Part shown: in pieces, positions 1-5,619 of the stretch
Numbering within the stretch: position 1 is the first letter of the stretch
Layout of the letters: each line of letters opens with the position of its first letter
Assembly (NCBI GenBank): GCA_002506365.1
Contig: DAXK01000017.1
Location: forward strand, 1 to 5,645
DNA length: 5,645 bases
Direction: 5' to 3'
Origin: an archaeon UBA583
GTDB taxonomy: Archaea; Nanobdellota; Nanobdellia; Woesearchaeales; UBA583
The notes under the pieces: model-generated
What the model saw: only the letters and a program-made list of their open reading frames with translations
Told to the model about the DNA's origin: nothing
Database searches by the model: none
Position numbers and translations under genes: made by a program

Positions 1-1556
1 TCCGAATTTAATAATAAACTTAAAAATATTCTAATAATATGTAAATTACCATTATTAATAATACTTAAATATTCTTTAGATATATTTTTATTTTTTTTAA
101 AAGATCTCAATAAAATTGAAATTTTAAAATATAAAACTGTAACAAATTTATAATAAAATAATTCATAATCTTTTTTAAAATATTTACCTTCTTCATCAAT
201 AAACAATTTTGTTGGACTTGTTCTTGAAGAACTTGGTTTATGAAAGTAAATACTTCTAACTAGTTGAAATAACTTTTTAGGAGACATAATTTTGTTTAAA
301 GGTTTTCCTTGTCTCCTATAATAATTGTTTCTAACTTCATAAAAATAATAATCTTCTCCTTGTTTAAAATAGTCTTCCAAAGCTTTATGAAAATAACTTT
401 GAGAAAGAATAACTGTTTTATCAATTGCGATTTGTGAATTTGTTGCTTTAATTACATCAATTACATTAGGATTTTCTAAATTATCATTAGCAGAAATAAT
501 CTTTACAACAATATCAAAGTCCTTCTTCGCATCATTCATTTTAATTGAATTATAAATTGAGTGAGAAGTTTGACAACCATTGATAATATTATAGTTCTTT
601 AAACTTACAGATTTGTTTCTTGCTTTAACTGAAGAAGATAAAATAGTGATCCCATTATTCATACACCAAAAATTTCTTGATTTTTTAGAATTAATTGTAT
701 TTTTTATATTTTCTACAACTTCGTTAGAATCTCCTTGAAAATCCCTAACATTAGTTTCAAAAATATGTTCATCAATATTACCCTCATCATCAGTAATAAA
801 CTCATAAAAATCTGAACCATCTACAATAGTAATAACACCATCAAATAATTCTGAATCACCATTTTCCTCTACATTATTATAATCATAATCAAGTTTACCT
901 TTAATATTTAAAGTTTTATTATAATTAAAAGTTTTATCTAAAGCATATAATTCTTTTTGACCAATGTAAATTATTTCAACATTTTTAAGACCTGCTTCCG
1001 AACTTAAAAAATTTAATATTGAATTTTCTTTACTTGTATGTCCTTCAACCAACTGTTCTTTATCTCCCAAGCATATATAATAAATTTTGAAATCAACTTC
1101 AAATTCAGATTCAGATTCATGCCAAAAATAGCAAATTTTTCTCAATAACTCTGATTTTCTTTTAAAATCATCATTACCTAGTAAATCTTTTTCAAAATCA
1201 AAAATATTTCTCAAACCACTATCAATTTTTAATAAAGAAGTTTCTTTGAAACCATTTTCTTTTTTAGATTGAATTAATTTGATTGAGATTTTAGATAATT
1301 TAGGATTAAATCTTTTCTTGAAATCTTCAAAATCACTTATACACACATTATCTATAAAAAAGTACATTGCATCAATTCCATTATCTCCGCCGCCGTCTAT
1401 ATCTCCATCTAATATTTCATCAAGATCAATTTCAAAAGGGTTTAAAATTTTACAATTACTATAAAAAGCGAAATTATCAAAATTAACATTATTTTTTAAG
1501 TCTGGAAAATTAGACATGAATAAATCTATTTTACCTTCTACTAAATTTTTAAACAT
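1..1556 (-). CDS. AIPR-family protein (abortive infection/phage resistance), 3' end outside window
   Basis: Open frame of 518 codons from ATG at 1556, still open at the left edge, so the C-terminus is missing. The AIPR core is recognised from FWCMNNGITI (residues 296-305) followed by INGCQTS (325-331), the two most conserved blocks of this family. The N-terminus has a Gly/Asp-rich stretch, GGGDNGIDA (55-63), then IKLIQSKKE (92-100). D62 and Q96-x-K98 resemble the D...QxK motifs of PD-(D/E)XK nucleases, so an N-terminal nuclease domain is inferred. Family knowledge: AIPR proteins are linked to abortive phage infection and are often found beside restriction-modification genes; no such partner is visible here. 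No signal peptide or membrane segment is seen, so it is probably cytosolic. An in-frame TAA lies 24 nt upstream of the ATG and no other ATG lies between, which fixes the start. It appears to have its own promoter. Family call is firm; substrate unknown. Confidence 0.85.
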   Translation of the reverse strand, partial: MFKNLVEGKIDLFMSNFPDLKNNVNFDNFAFYSNCKILNPFEIDLDEILDGDIDGGGDNGIDAMYFFIDNVCISDFEDFKKRFNPKLSKISIKLIQSKKENGFKETSLLKIDSGLRNIFDFEKDLLGNDDFKRKSELLRKICYFWHESESEFEVDFKIYYICLGDKEQLVEGHTSKENSILNFLSSEAGLKNVEIIYIGQKELYALDKTFNYNKTLNIKGKLDYDYNNVEENGDSELFDGVITIVDGSDFYEFITDDEGNIDEHIFETNVRDFQGDSNEVVENIKNTINSKKSRNFWCMNNGITILSSSVKARNKSVSLKNYNIINGCQTSHSIYNSIKMNDAKKDFDIVVKIISANDNLENPNVIDVIKATNSQIAIDKTVILSQSYFHKALEDYFKQGEDYYFYEVRNNYYRRQGKPLNKIMSPKKLFQLVRSIYFHKPSSSRTSPTKLFIDEEGKYFKKDYELFYYKFVTVLYFKISILLRSFKKNKNISKEYLSIINNGNLHIIRIFLSLLLNS

Positions 1557-1577
1557 AATAATAACAAATTTAAAGGA

Positions 1578-1599
1578 TATTTAAATCTTTACATATAAA
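1578..1599 (-). promoter_or_regulatory. Probable TATA-box region of the AIPR gene
   Basis: Read on the minus strand, two candidate TATA boxes occur: TTTATATGT (1591-1599) and TTTAAATA (1578-1585). The second is centred about 26 nt before the ATG at 1556 and would give a leaderless mRNA; the first would leave a leader of roughly a dozen nt. No Shine-Dalgarno sequence precedes the ATG. Which box is used cannot be decided by eye. Confidence 0.45.
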
Positions 1600-1697
1600 A
1601 TGAATAATAAATAACATATAAATGTGAATAAAAATATATAAAATAACCATAATTAAAATTTTAAATATTTTGAGAATTTGTTACAATGTCGAATTTT

Positions 1698-1801
1698 TAA
1701 TCAATTCAAACACTTTTCTGGCTTTTTGCTTCGTTGGTTCTTCGAGGAGCAGACTTTCTAATCAATTCTCATCAATTGGGCTTTTTTTGTGCTTGTTGTG
1801 T
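1698..1801. repeat. Long direct repeat, copy A (~104 bp)
   Basis: This stretch aligns with 2920-3022 over its whole length at about 87% identity by eye, with one 1-base gap. Shared landmarks are TAATCAATTCAAACA, CTGGCTTTTTGCT, TTCGAGGAGCAG and GTGCTTGTTGTGT. Within the unit, TAATCAATTC occurs twice, 61 bp apart (1698 and 1759). It is rich in G and T on the plus strand and has no conserved reading frame, so it is treated as non-coding. It lies between the AIPR start and the Bro-N stop, together with the tandem repeats that follow. Confidence 0.8.
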
Positions 1802-1804
1802 GTC

Positions 1805-1980
1805 GGACTGCTTTCTAATATTTTTCTAGTAATTTTGGTGCTTTTTGGGCAGGCTGTGGAGTTTGTGGCTGTGTGTTCGAGAGCTGTGTCAAGGACTGCT
1901 TTCTAATATTTTTCTAGTTATTTTGTGCTTTATTCAGAAGGCTGTGGAGTTTGTGGCAGTGTGTTCGAGAGCAGTGTGTC
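1805..1980. repeat. Tandem duplication, two 88-bp units
   Basis: Unit 1 is 1805-1892 and unit 2 is 1893-1980. The first 26 bases are identical in both, and GGCTGTGGAGTTTGTGGC and GTGTGTTCGAGAGC recur at the same offset of 88. Identity is about 88% by eye. The motifs CTTTCTAAT and TTCGAG(G)AGC also occur in the ~104-bp repeats, so the units belong to the same degenerate family. The array ends 12 bp from the stop codon of the Bro-N gene. The period is not a multiple of three, which argues against a protein repeat. Together with copy A it fills most of the 436-bp gene-free gap 1557-1992; I see nothing else there except the AIPR promoter. Confidence 0.85.
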
Positions 1981-1992
1981 GGTGTGTTGTTT

Positions 1993-2829
1993 TCATTCCA
2001 ATAAATTAGTTGAATTTTTTCCAGACACAACTTTTTCTCCAGTTGTTTCCTCTAATTTTATTCTTGCGGATTTTGCTACCTCTCCACCTTGTTTAGCAAC
2101 TTCTAAATTTTTATCAAAACTATCTGGATTTTTTGATTTTGAAATTTCAGTAGTTGATGCTTCTGCTAACATATTTAAAACTAATTCTAAATTAGTCATA
2201 TTATCTCTTAAATTTTCTTTTTTTAAATTTTTTAGATTTTTATATTCTTTTGTTGATAAATCAGACCAACCCTTTGTAATTTCATTTGTTAAAATTGCGT
2301 ATTCTTGGCCTTTTTGAACTCCTCTTTTATCCCATTCATCTGTTAGTTCTTTTCTAACTTCAATTGTTTTAATTCTTTGATTAATCCATTCAGTTGAATA
2401 ACCTAAATTATGATATGACTCTACTACCCTATCAATTGCAATCTCAGGGTCAATTGATTCATTTATTCTTTCATCCCCTAATTTTGCTAGCCATAGTTTA
2501 AATGGTTCTGCTTTTTTAGAAGGAATTGATTGAATTAATCTTAAAATTCCTTTTGTATCAAGAACATCTGTAGAATAAAATTTACCATCTGAAGACTTTA
2601 ATTTCAGTTGTCCGATTTTATCGGACAACTCACTTCCCTCCAAATAAATTTTCTTTTTTAAGTCATTCCAATATTTTCTTGGTTGGGAACTCCCACTTAA
2701 AATTGCTACTACATCAACAACTGAATAATCCCAGTCAGAATTATTTTCATTCCAAGCTCTTCGAATATTATTTTCATTAAATAGAATTATTTTTGTATTT
2801 GTTTTTTGGTTTTTTGTTTGGTCATTCAT
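1993..2829 (-). CDS. Bro-N domain protein (phage antirepressor-like), 278 aa
   Basis: Full-length member of a family usually annotated as Bro-N domain-containing or phage antirepressor protein. The Bro-N domain spans roughly residues 14-117: IILFNENNIRR, WDYSVVDVVAILSGS (33-47), RKYWNDLKKK (51-60) and SDKIGQLKL (69-77). The family's long C-terminal part follows: EWINQRIKTIEVRKELTDEW (147-166), EYAILTNEITKGWS, ENLRDNMTNLELVLNMLAEA (205-224), STTEISK, and a basic tail with GGEVAKSAR (248-256) and GEKVVS. Bro-N domains bind DNA in phage antirepressors and baculovirus BRO proteins; that this one binds DNA and regulates transcription is inferred. Close relatives, as I recall them, are common in Bacteroidetes as well as in DPANN genomes, which suggests transfer. 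The ATG at 2829 has a TATA box about 23 nt upstream. The gene lies between direct repeats and carries a perfect inverted repeat at codons 67-75. No oligo-T terminator follows the stop. Confidence 0.9.
   Translation of the reverse strand: MNDQTKNQKTNTKIILFNENNIRRAWNENNSDWDYSVVDVVAILSGSSQPRKYWNDLKKKIYLEGSELSDKIGQLKLKSSDGKFYSTDVLDTKGILRLIQSIPSKKAEPFKLWLAKLGDERINESIDPEIAIDRVVESYHNLGYSTEWINQRIKTIEVRKELTDEWDKRGVQKGQEYAILTNEITKGWSDLSTKEYKNLKNLKKENLRDNMTNLELVLNMLAEASTTEISKSKNPDSFDKNLEVAKQGGEVAKSARIKLEETTGEKVVSGKNSTNLLE
2606..2630. repeat. Perfect inverted repeat inside the Bro-N gene
   Basis: The arms AGTTGTCCGAT (2606-2616) and ATCGGACAACT (2620-2630) are exact reverse complements, 11 bp each, separated by TTT. 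On the coding strand this spans the end of the E67 codon through L75 and encodes LSDKIGQL. The stem is much more GC-rich than the surrounding DNA and would form a stable hairpin in mRNA or a dyad for a dimeric DNA-binding protein. Function is not shown. Confidence 0.75.
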
Positions 2830-2845
2830 AATTTAGTAAATTTTA

Positions 2846-2857
2846 TTATATATAAAA
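2846..2857 (-). promoter_or_regulatory. TATA box of the Bro-N gene
   Basis: The minus strand reads TTTTATATATAA, centred about 23 nt upstream of the ATG at 2829, the spacing expected for a leaderless archaeal transcript. No ribosome binding site is seen. Confidence 0.6.
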
Positions 2858-2919
2858 GGATTTGGTTTAATTAAAGGAAAAAAGATATAATTCATTCTTT
2901 TTAATTTCACACAACTTTC

Positions 2920-3022
2920 TAATCAATTCAAACAATTTCTGGCTTTTTGCTGTGTTGGTTGTTCGAGGAGCAGGCTTTCAAATCAATTCTTATAATTTTG
3001 GTCTTTTTTGTGCTTGTTGTGT
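2920..3022. repeat. Long direct repeat, copy B (~103 bp)
   Basis: Same orientation as copy A (1698-1801), displaced by about 1221 bp, so the two copies bracket the Bro-N gene and its promoter. The half-unit A/TAATCAATTC recurs 60 bp apart (2920 and 2980), as in copy A. The bases just after it (3021-3039: GTTTGTGGG, then TTGTCAAGGA) resemble a shortened form of the 88-bp tandem unit (GTTTGTGGC ... TGTCAAGGA), so the homology may reach about 3039. No target-site duplication or transposase is seen. Confidence 0.8.
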
Positions 3023-3039
3023 TTGTGGGTTGTCAAGGA

Positions 3040-3156
3040 ATCAAGAAAAATAAATTTTTCTAAGCCTTAACATTTTTGAAAGAAAATGTGAAGTTTAACA
3101 AATTCATAAACCTTTAACAATCAAAGATTCTGAAAAATTAATAAGGCATAATATAA
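3040..3156. other. Gene-free spacer downstream of the small membrane protein gene
   Basis: This is the rest of the 327-bp gap 2830-3156. It holds a weak hairpin, ACATTTT (3070-3076) with AAAATGT (3083-3089), and an A5 run at 3133-3137 that reads as T5 on the minus strand about 20 nt after the stop at 3157, a possible archaeal oligo-T terminator. Only minus-strand frames of up to about 15 codons occur. I see no gene here. Confidence 0.4.
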
Positions 3157-3639
3157 TTATTTTAAATAAGAATCATATACTTGAGTTCCAAATCCGCTCC
3201 CAATTAAAGCACCTAAACCTATTTGAAGTGCTGGTGAAATCCCTAAAGATCTTGTTTGATGAAAAAAATCAATTGCTTCTGGTGCTAAATAAGCTCCACC
3301 AATAGCTCCTAAAGCTCCACAAACTAAAGTTCCCGCTAATTTTCTATTACTACTTTTTTCTGGAACATTATGAGTTTTTTTATATCTTTTATTAGCTAGA
3401 TTTGACCAACCAAAAAAAGACATAGGAATTGAGGATAATTCAATTAACTCTTGATTATCTTTTAATAAACTTCTAATATCATAAGATAAAAAATCTCTAG
3501 CCATATTAATATTTTCAATTGTGAGATGAGCAGTTGCATATCCAATTCCCGCTCCTAAAACTCCAAAACTAATAGCATTTAATGCTTGTTTTGTAATATT
3601 GTGTTCTTTTTTATTATCTAATTTATTTTCTAAGCTCAT
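3157..3639 (-). CDS. Small glycine-rich membrane protein, hypothetical, 160 aa
   Basis: I do not recognise a family. Hydrophobic, small-residue-rich segments lie at about 22-40 (FGVLGAGIGYATA), 68-82 (a weaker one, SSIPMSFFGWSNLA), 101-120 (LVCGALGAIGGAYLAP) and 134-153 (GLGALIGSGFGTQ). Three contain glycine-zipper-like GxxxG or GxGxxxG spacing, which favours tight helix packing, so an integral membrane protein with three or four short helices is likely. The first ~20 residues are charged and carry no classic signal peptide; a basic stretch, NKRYKKTH (83-90), lies between helices. The ATG at 3639 is fixed by an in-frame TAA two codons upstream. It is divergent from the gene at 3764 across a 124-bp region. 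Its TATA-like box lies about 45 nt upstream, so the mRNA probably has a short leader of about 20 nt. Real gene: likely; function: unknown. Confidence 0.65.
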   Translation of the reverse strand: MSLENKLDNKKEHNITKQALNAISFGVLGAGIGYATAHLTIENINMARDFLSYDIRSLLKDNQELIELSSIPMSFFGWSNLANKRYKKTHNVPEKSSNRKLAGTLVCGALGAIGGAYLAPEAIDFFHQTRSLGISPALQIGLGALIGSGFGTQVYDSYLK

Positions 3640-3679
3640 TTTTTATTTAAATAAAGTAAAATTCTAACTAATTCTTAAA

Positions 3680-3705
3680 TTTATAAATATTTAAATATTT
3701 ATAAA
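3680..3705. promoter_or_regulatory. 26-bp perfect palindrome with TATA boxes on both strands
   Basis: TTTATAAATATTT (3680-3692) is followed directly by its reverse complement (3693-3705). Each half contains TTTATAAAT on one strand, so the site can serve as a TATA box in either direction. The left half, read on the minus strand, is placed to drive the gene starting at 3639. It is all A/T, so symmetry alone is weak evidence of protein binding. Confidence 0.5.
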
Positions 3706-3717
3706 ATTATTTGTTGT

Positions 3718-3734
3718 TGTAACTTATAGTTACA
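3718..3734. promoter_or_regulatory. Operator-like dyad upstream of the 3764 gene
   Basis: TGTAACT (3718-3724) and AGTTACA (3728-3734) are exact inverted repeats with the spacer TAT. The dyad ends one base before the TATA box of the plus-strand gene, over the position where TFB would contact the BRE. That is the usual place for an archaeal regulator that blocks or helps TFB. Unlike the other dyads here it contains G and C in both arms, so it is less likely to be an AT-composition accident. Confidence 0.5.
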
Positions 3735-3735
3735 C

Positions 3736-3743
3736 TTATAAAT
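3736..3743 (+). promoter_or_regulatory. TATA box of the 3764 gene
   Basis: TTATAAAT is centred about 25 nt upstream of the ATG at 3764, consistent with a leaderless archaeal mRNA. No Shine-Dalgarno sequence is present. Confidence 0.6.
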
Positions 3744-3763
3744 CTTGAAATATTTATGATAAT

Positions 3764-4318
3764 ATGGACAAAAAGCGAAATTCTTTCTTAACTGAATTAT
3801 TAAGTGGTCAAAAAGAATATATTTATTATTCAATTAGAGATTTAAAAGAAAATTCTAATGATATTAAACAAGGTAGAAATGGAATTATCGCTTATTCAAA
3901 ATATAATGTTAATTTTAAATTAAATCCTATTTTTACTAAAAGTGAATTATTATTAGATTTTTTTTCAAGTAATTTAATTGAACATCAAGAAAGTTTAGTA
4001 AATATTGAAAATGAGAATTGTATTTTATCTGATAGAAGTTGTCAAAAAATTGAATCCGGAGTTGATTTAATTAGATTTGGACAGTATATTAGAGAACATC
4101 CAAAATATGGACATAAACTAAGAAGTTCACAAACTGAATGTTATGATATATTATTTGATAAAGGAATGAATTTAAAACCAATATTACATTATTCAAATAA
4201 ATCACCTAACATTGAAATTGTTGGATTTTGTGATGATGAAGATTTACAAGTTGATGAAAAAGAATCTTTAGAAAATATTGTAAAATCAATATTTAGTAAA
4301 AAATCTTTTGATAAATAA
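3764..4318 (+). CDS. Hypothetical soluble protein, 184 aa
   Basis: I do not recognise a family. The protein is soluble, with no signal peptide or membrane segment. It starts with a basic, helical-looking stretch (1-18), then KEYIYYSIRDLKE (17-29) and a mixed strand region (GIIAYSKYNVNFKLNP, 40-55). The middle has VDLIRFGQYIREHPKYGHKLRSSQ (about 100-123), and an acidic C-terminal part ends in a Lys-rich tail (CDDEDLQVDEKESLENIVKSIFSKK, about 156-180). Four cysteines (86, 93, 126, 156) are scattered and do not form a clear zinc motif. Codon use matches the neighbouring genes, which supports real coding. It is the only plus-strand gene in the window, with its own TATA box and a dyad just upstream, so it may be separately regulated. 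It converges on the MscS gene with a 52-bp gap. Confidence 0.7.
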   Translation: MDKKRNSFLTELLSGQKEYIYYSIRDLKENSNDIKQGRNGIIAYSKYNVNFKLNPIFTKSELLLDFFSSNLIEHQESLVNIENENCILSDRSCQKIESGVDLIRFGQYIREHPKYGHKLRSSQTECYDILFDKGMNLKPILHYSNKSPNIEIVGFCDDEDLQVDEKESLENIVKSIFSKKSFDK

Positions 4319-4333
4319 TTAACTAATTAATAA

Positions 4334-4350
4334 ATAAAAATAAAAAAATA
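4334..4350 (-). terminator. Oligo-T terminator candidate for the MscS gene
   Basis: On the minus strand, T7 (4342-4348) and T5 (4336-4340) runs begin about 23 nt beyond the MscS stop at 4371, matching the oligo-T signals of archaeal termination. No stable GC hairpin precedes them. The convergent plus-strand gene has no comparable T-run before the MscS coding region. Confidence 0.4.
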
Positions 4351-4370
4351 AATATTTCTATTAAATTAAT

Positions 4371-5303
4371 TTAATCATTATCTTCTTGACTATCAATATA
4401 TTCCATTACAGTTAAAGAAACATTTTTTTCCATTTGTTCTTCAATTGTAAAAGTATATTTAGTAACTGGCATTTCTGCAGCTAAAATTGCTGAATCACCT
4501 TTAATTTTTACTATTTTTAAAAAAAATTTATCGTGTTCAAAAATATCTTCAAATTCTTTAATTAAATTTTTTATAATTAATTTTTCAATTCTTCTAACTT
4601 TTGTAAATAAATTTTTATCAATTTCAAATTCATGAATAATTCTTTTAAATTTAACTTTAGAGTAATTTGTAACTTCTCTTTGAATAATTAATGTATTTGG
4701 AATAAATACAATATCTCCTTCATCGGTTCGAATTTCTGTATTTAAAAAAGTAATATCTCTAATTCTACCCACATAATCTCCAACTCTTACATAATCTCCA
4801 ATTTTAAAGTCATCTGAAAACATAATTAAAATACCGTCAATAATATTTGCAATGTATTCTTTAAAAAGCCAAGAAAAAGCTACTGAAATTAAAGCAAATG
4901 ATGTGAAAAATGTGCTTAAGTTTATGTGAATAAATTGAAGTGTTCCAATAAATAATGTTGTTATTAATAAAATCCAGTAAATACTTTCAATTCCAGTAAT
5001 TAAGTTATCTTTATGTTGAAGAGAAAATCTATTAAATTTTTTATATGATGAAATAAATACAATTTTTGAAAAATTTAATATTGAAATTACAATTAAATAA
5101 AATAAGAATATATCAATAAATGTTTTTACAACTGAAATTTGAATTAATTGTTGATTATAAAAATATTTTGTTAATGATAAAATTCCCATTAATAATATTG
5201 CCAAATAAAGAAAAAATTTTCTTCTATTTGATACTTTAAAAAAGGATAAACTAATAATATTTTTTAGTCTATTATTTTTAAATTTTTTTTTTGCTTTGAT
5301 CAT
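4371..5303 (-). CDS. MscS-family mechanosensitive ion channel, 310 aa
   Basis: A tension-gated membrane channel that releases solutes on hypo-osmotic shock. After a very basic N-terminus (KAKKKFKNNR) there are membrane segments at about 29-48, 62-86, 104-124 and the pore helix at about 129-161 (FALISVAFSWLFKEYIANI). The signature MscS beta domain follows at 166-207: FKIGDYVRVGDYVGRI, then FLNTEIRTDEGDIVFIPNTLI, ending VTNYS. This matches the order in E. coli MscS (FRAGEYV ... TTMRTADGKIIVIPN ... NFS). The C-terminal alpha/beta domain runs to 310 with an acidic tail. Length and four-helix topology fit a MscS-like protein with one helix more than E. coli MscS. The pore helix is less Gly/Ala-rich than in E. 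coli, so gating may differ. The ATG at 5303 has a TATA box about 25 nt upstream, supporting this start. It is separated by 124 bp from the upstream small gene and is probably transcribed alone. Confidence 0.92.
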   Translation of the reverse strand: MIKAKKKFKNNRLKNIISLSFFKVSNRRKFFLYLAILLMGILSLTKYFYNQQLIQISVVKTFIDIFLFYLIVISILNFSKIVFISSYKKFNRFSLQHKDNLITGIESIYWILLITTLFIGTLQFIHINLSTFFTSFALISVAFSWLFKEYIANIIDGILIMFSDDFKIGDYVRVGDYVGRIRDITFLNTEIRTDEGDIVFIPNTLIIQREVTNYSKVKFKRIIHEFEIDKNLFTKVRRIEKLIIKNLIKEFEDIFEHDKFFLKIVKIKGDSAILAAEMPVTKYTFTIEEQMEKNVSLTVMEYIDSQEDND

Positions 5304-5318
5304 AATTTGAATAACAAA

Positions 5319-5351
5319 TTTATATTTATAAATGTAGTTTATAAATATAAA
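5319..5351. promoter_or_regulatory. MscS promoter: TATA box within a 14-bp inverted repeat
   Basis: Arms TTTATATTTATAAA (5319-5332) and TTTATAAATATAAA (5338-5351) are exact inverted repeats around the spacer TGTAG. On the minus strand the proximal arm supplies TTTATAAATA centred about 25 nt before the ATG at 5303. The distal arm gives a TATA-like box pointing the other way, with no gene of note after it. Confidence 0.55.
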
Positions 5352-5372
5352 AATTGGAGATAAAATAAAGAC

Positions 5373-5387
5373 TGATTATGATAATCA
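5373..5387. promoter_or_regulatory. Operator-like dyad between the RHH and MscS genes
   Basis: TGATTAT (5373-5379) and ATAATCA (5381-5387) are exact inverted repeats around a single G. The one-base centre rules out a good RNA hairpin, so a DNA-binding site is more plausible. It lies about 45 bp upstream of the MscS TATA box and 40 bp past the stop of the small gene. Confidence 0.35.
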
Positions 5388-5427
5388 AAATAATGTTTGT
5401 ATAATATTTAAGTATTTTAGGATTAAA

Positions 5428-5607
5428 TTATCCAACATGAATATCTGTTTTTGGATTTAAGGTTTTTAAATCTTCAAGTTTTTTTTCTTCTAAAATTTCA
5501 ATTAATTGTTTTAATATATAATCTTGAACTGTAATTTCTAATTTTTTAGCATTATTTTCTAATACATTAAATAATTCATCTTCTAAATCTAAAGTTATTT
5601 GTTTCAT
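5428..5607 (-). CDS. Small ribbon-helix-helix-like (CopG/Arc-type) protein, 59 aa
   Basis: A 59-codon frame from ATG 5607 to TAA 5428. The pattern fits a ribbon-helix-helix DNA-binding fold: a beta strand (MKQITLDL, 1-8), helix A (EDELFNVLENNAKKLE, 9-24), the turn ITVQDY (25-30) and helix B (ILKQLIEILEEKKLEDL, 31-47), then a short tail. Such proteins bind DNA as dimers through the strand and act as transcriptional repressors or antitoxins. No toxin gene follows on the right-hand part that is visible, and the next gene downstream is MscS, so an antitoxin role is unsupported. A TATA box centred about 24 nt upstream of the ATG supports the start, and a palindrome covers that box, suggesting autoregulation. 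Identification rests on secondary-structure pattern and short motifs, so it is moderate. Confidence 0.65.
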   Translation of the reverse strand: MKQITLDLEDELFNVLENNAKKLEITVQDYILKQLIEILEEKKLEDLKTLNPKTDIHVG

Positions 5608-5619
5608 ATTAGTTATTAA

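Noticed and set aside
1279..1464. 61-codon plus-strand open frame
   Set aside because: Antisense to the AIPR coding sequence; its Ser/Pro-rich stretch is the complement of the Gly/Asp-rich motif.
1871..1890. tRNA T-loop (GTTCGAG) suggesting tRNA fragments
   Set aside because: No flanking acceptor, anticodon or T-stem pairing could be drawn; the motif is just part of the repeat.
1670..1906. 78-codon plus-strand open frame over the repeats
   Set aside because: It is a hydrophobic translation of G/T-rich repeat DNA. The frame is not kept in copy B, which has a 1-base gap, and the 88-bp period is not a multiple of three.
1925..2317. 130-codon plus-strand open frame
   Set aside because: Mostly antisense to the C-terminal part of the well-supported Bro-N gene.
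1698..3039. CRISPR array
   Set aside because: Units are long, degenerate and unevenly spaced, with no unique spacers of constant length and no cas genes.
1698..3039. Insertion sequence or transposon
   Set aside because: No transposase, no terminal inverted repeats and no target-site duplication; the repeats are direct.
4360..4375. 16-bp palindrome ATTAAATTAATTTAAT at the MscS 3' end
   Set aside because: Pure A/T, overlaps the stop codon, and short A/T palindromes are expected by chance in this DNA.
5378..5404. Small plus-strand frame after the outward-facing TATA box near MscS
   Set aside because: Only eight codons before a stop, with no supporting features.
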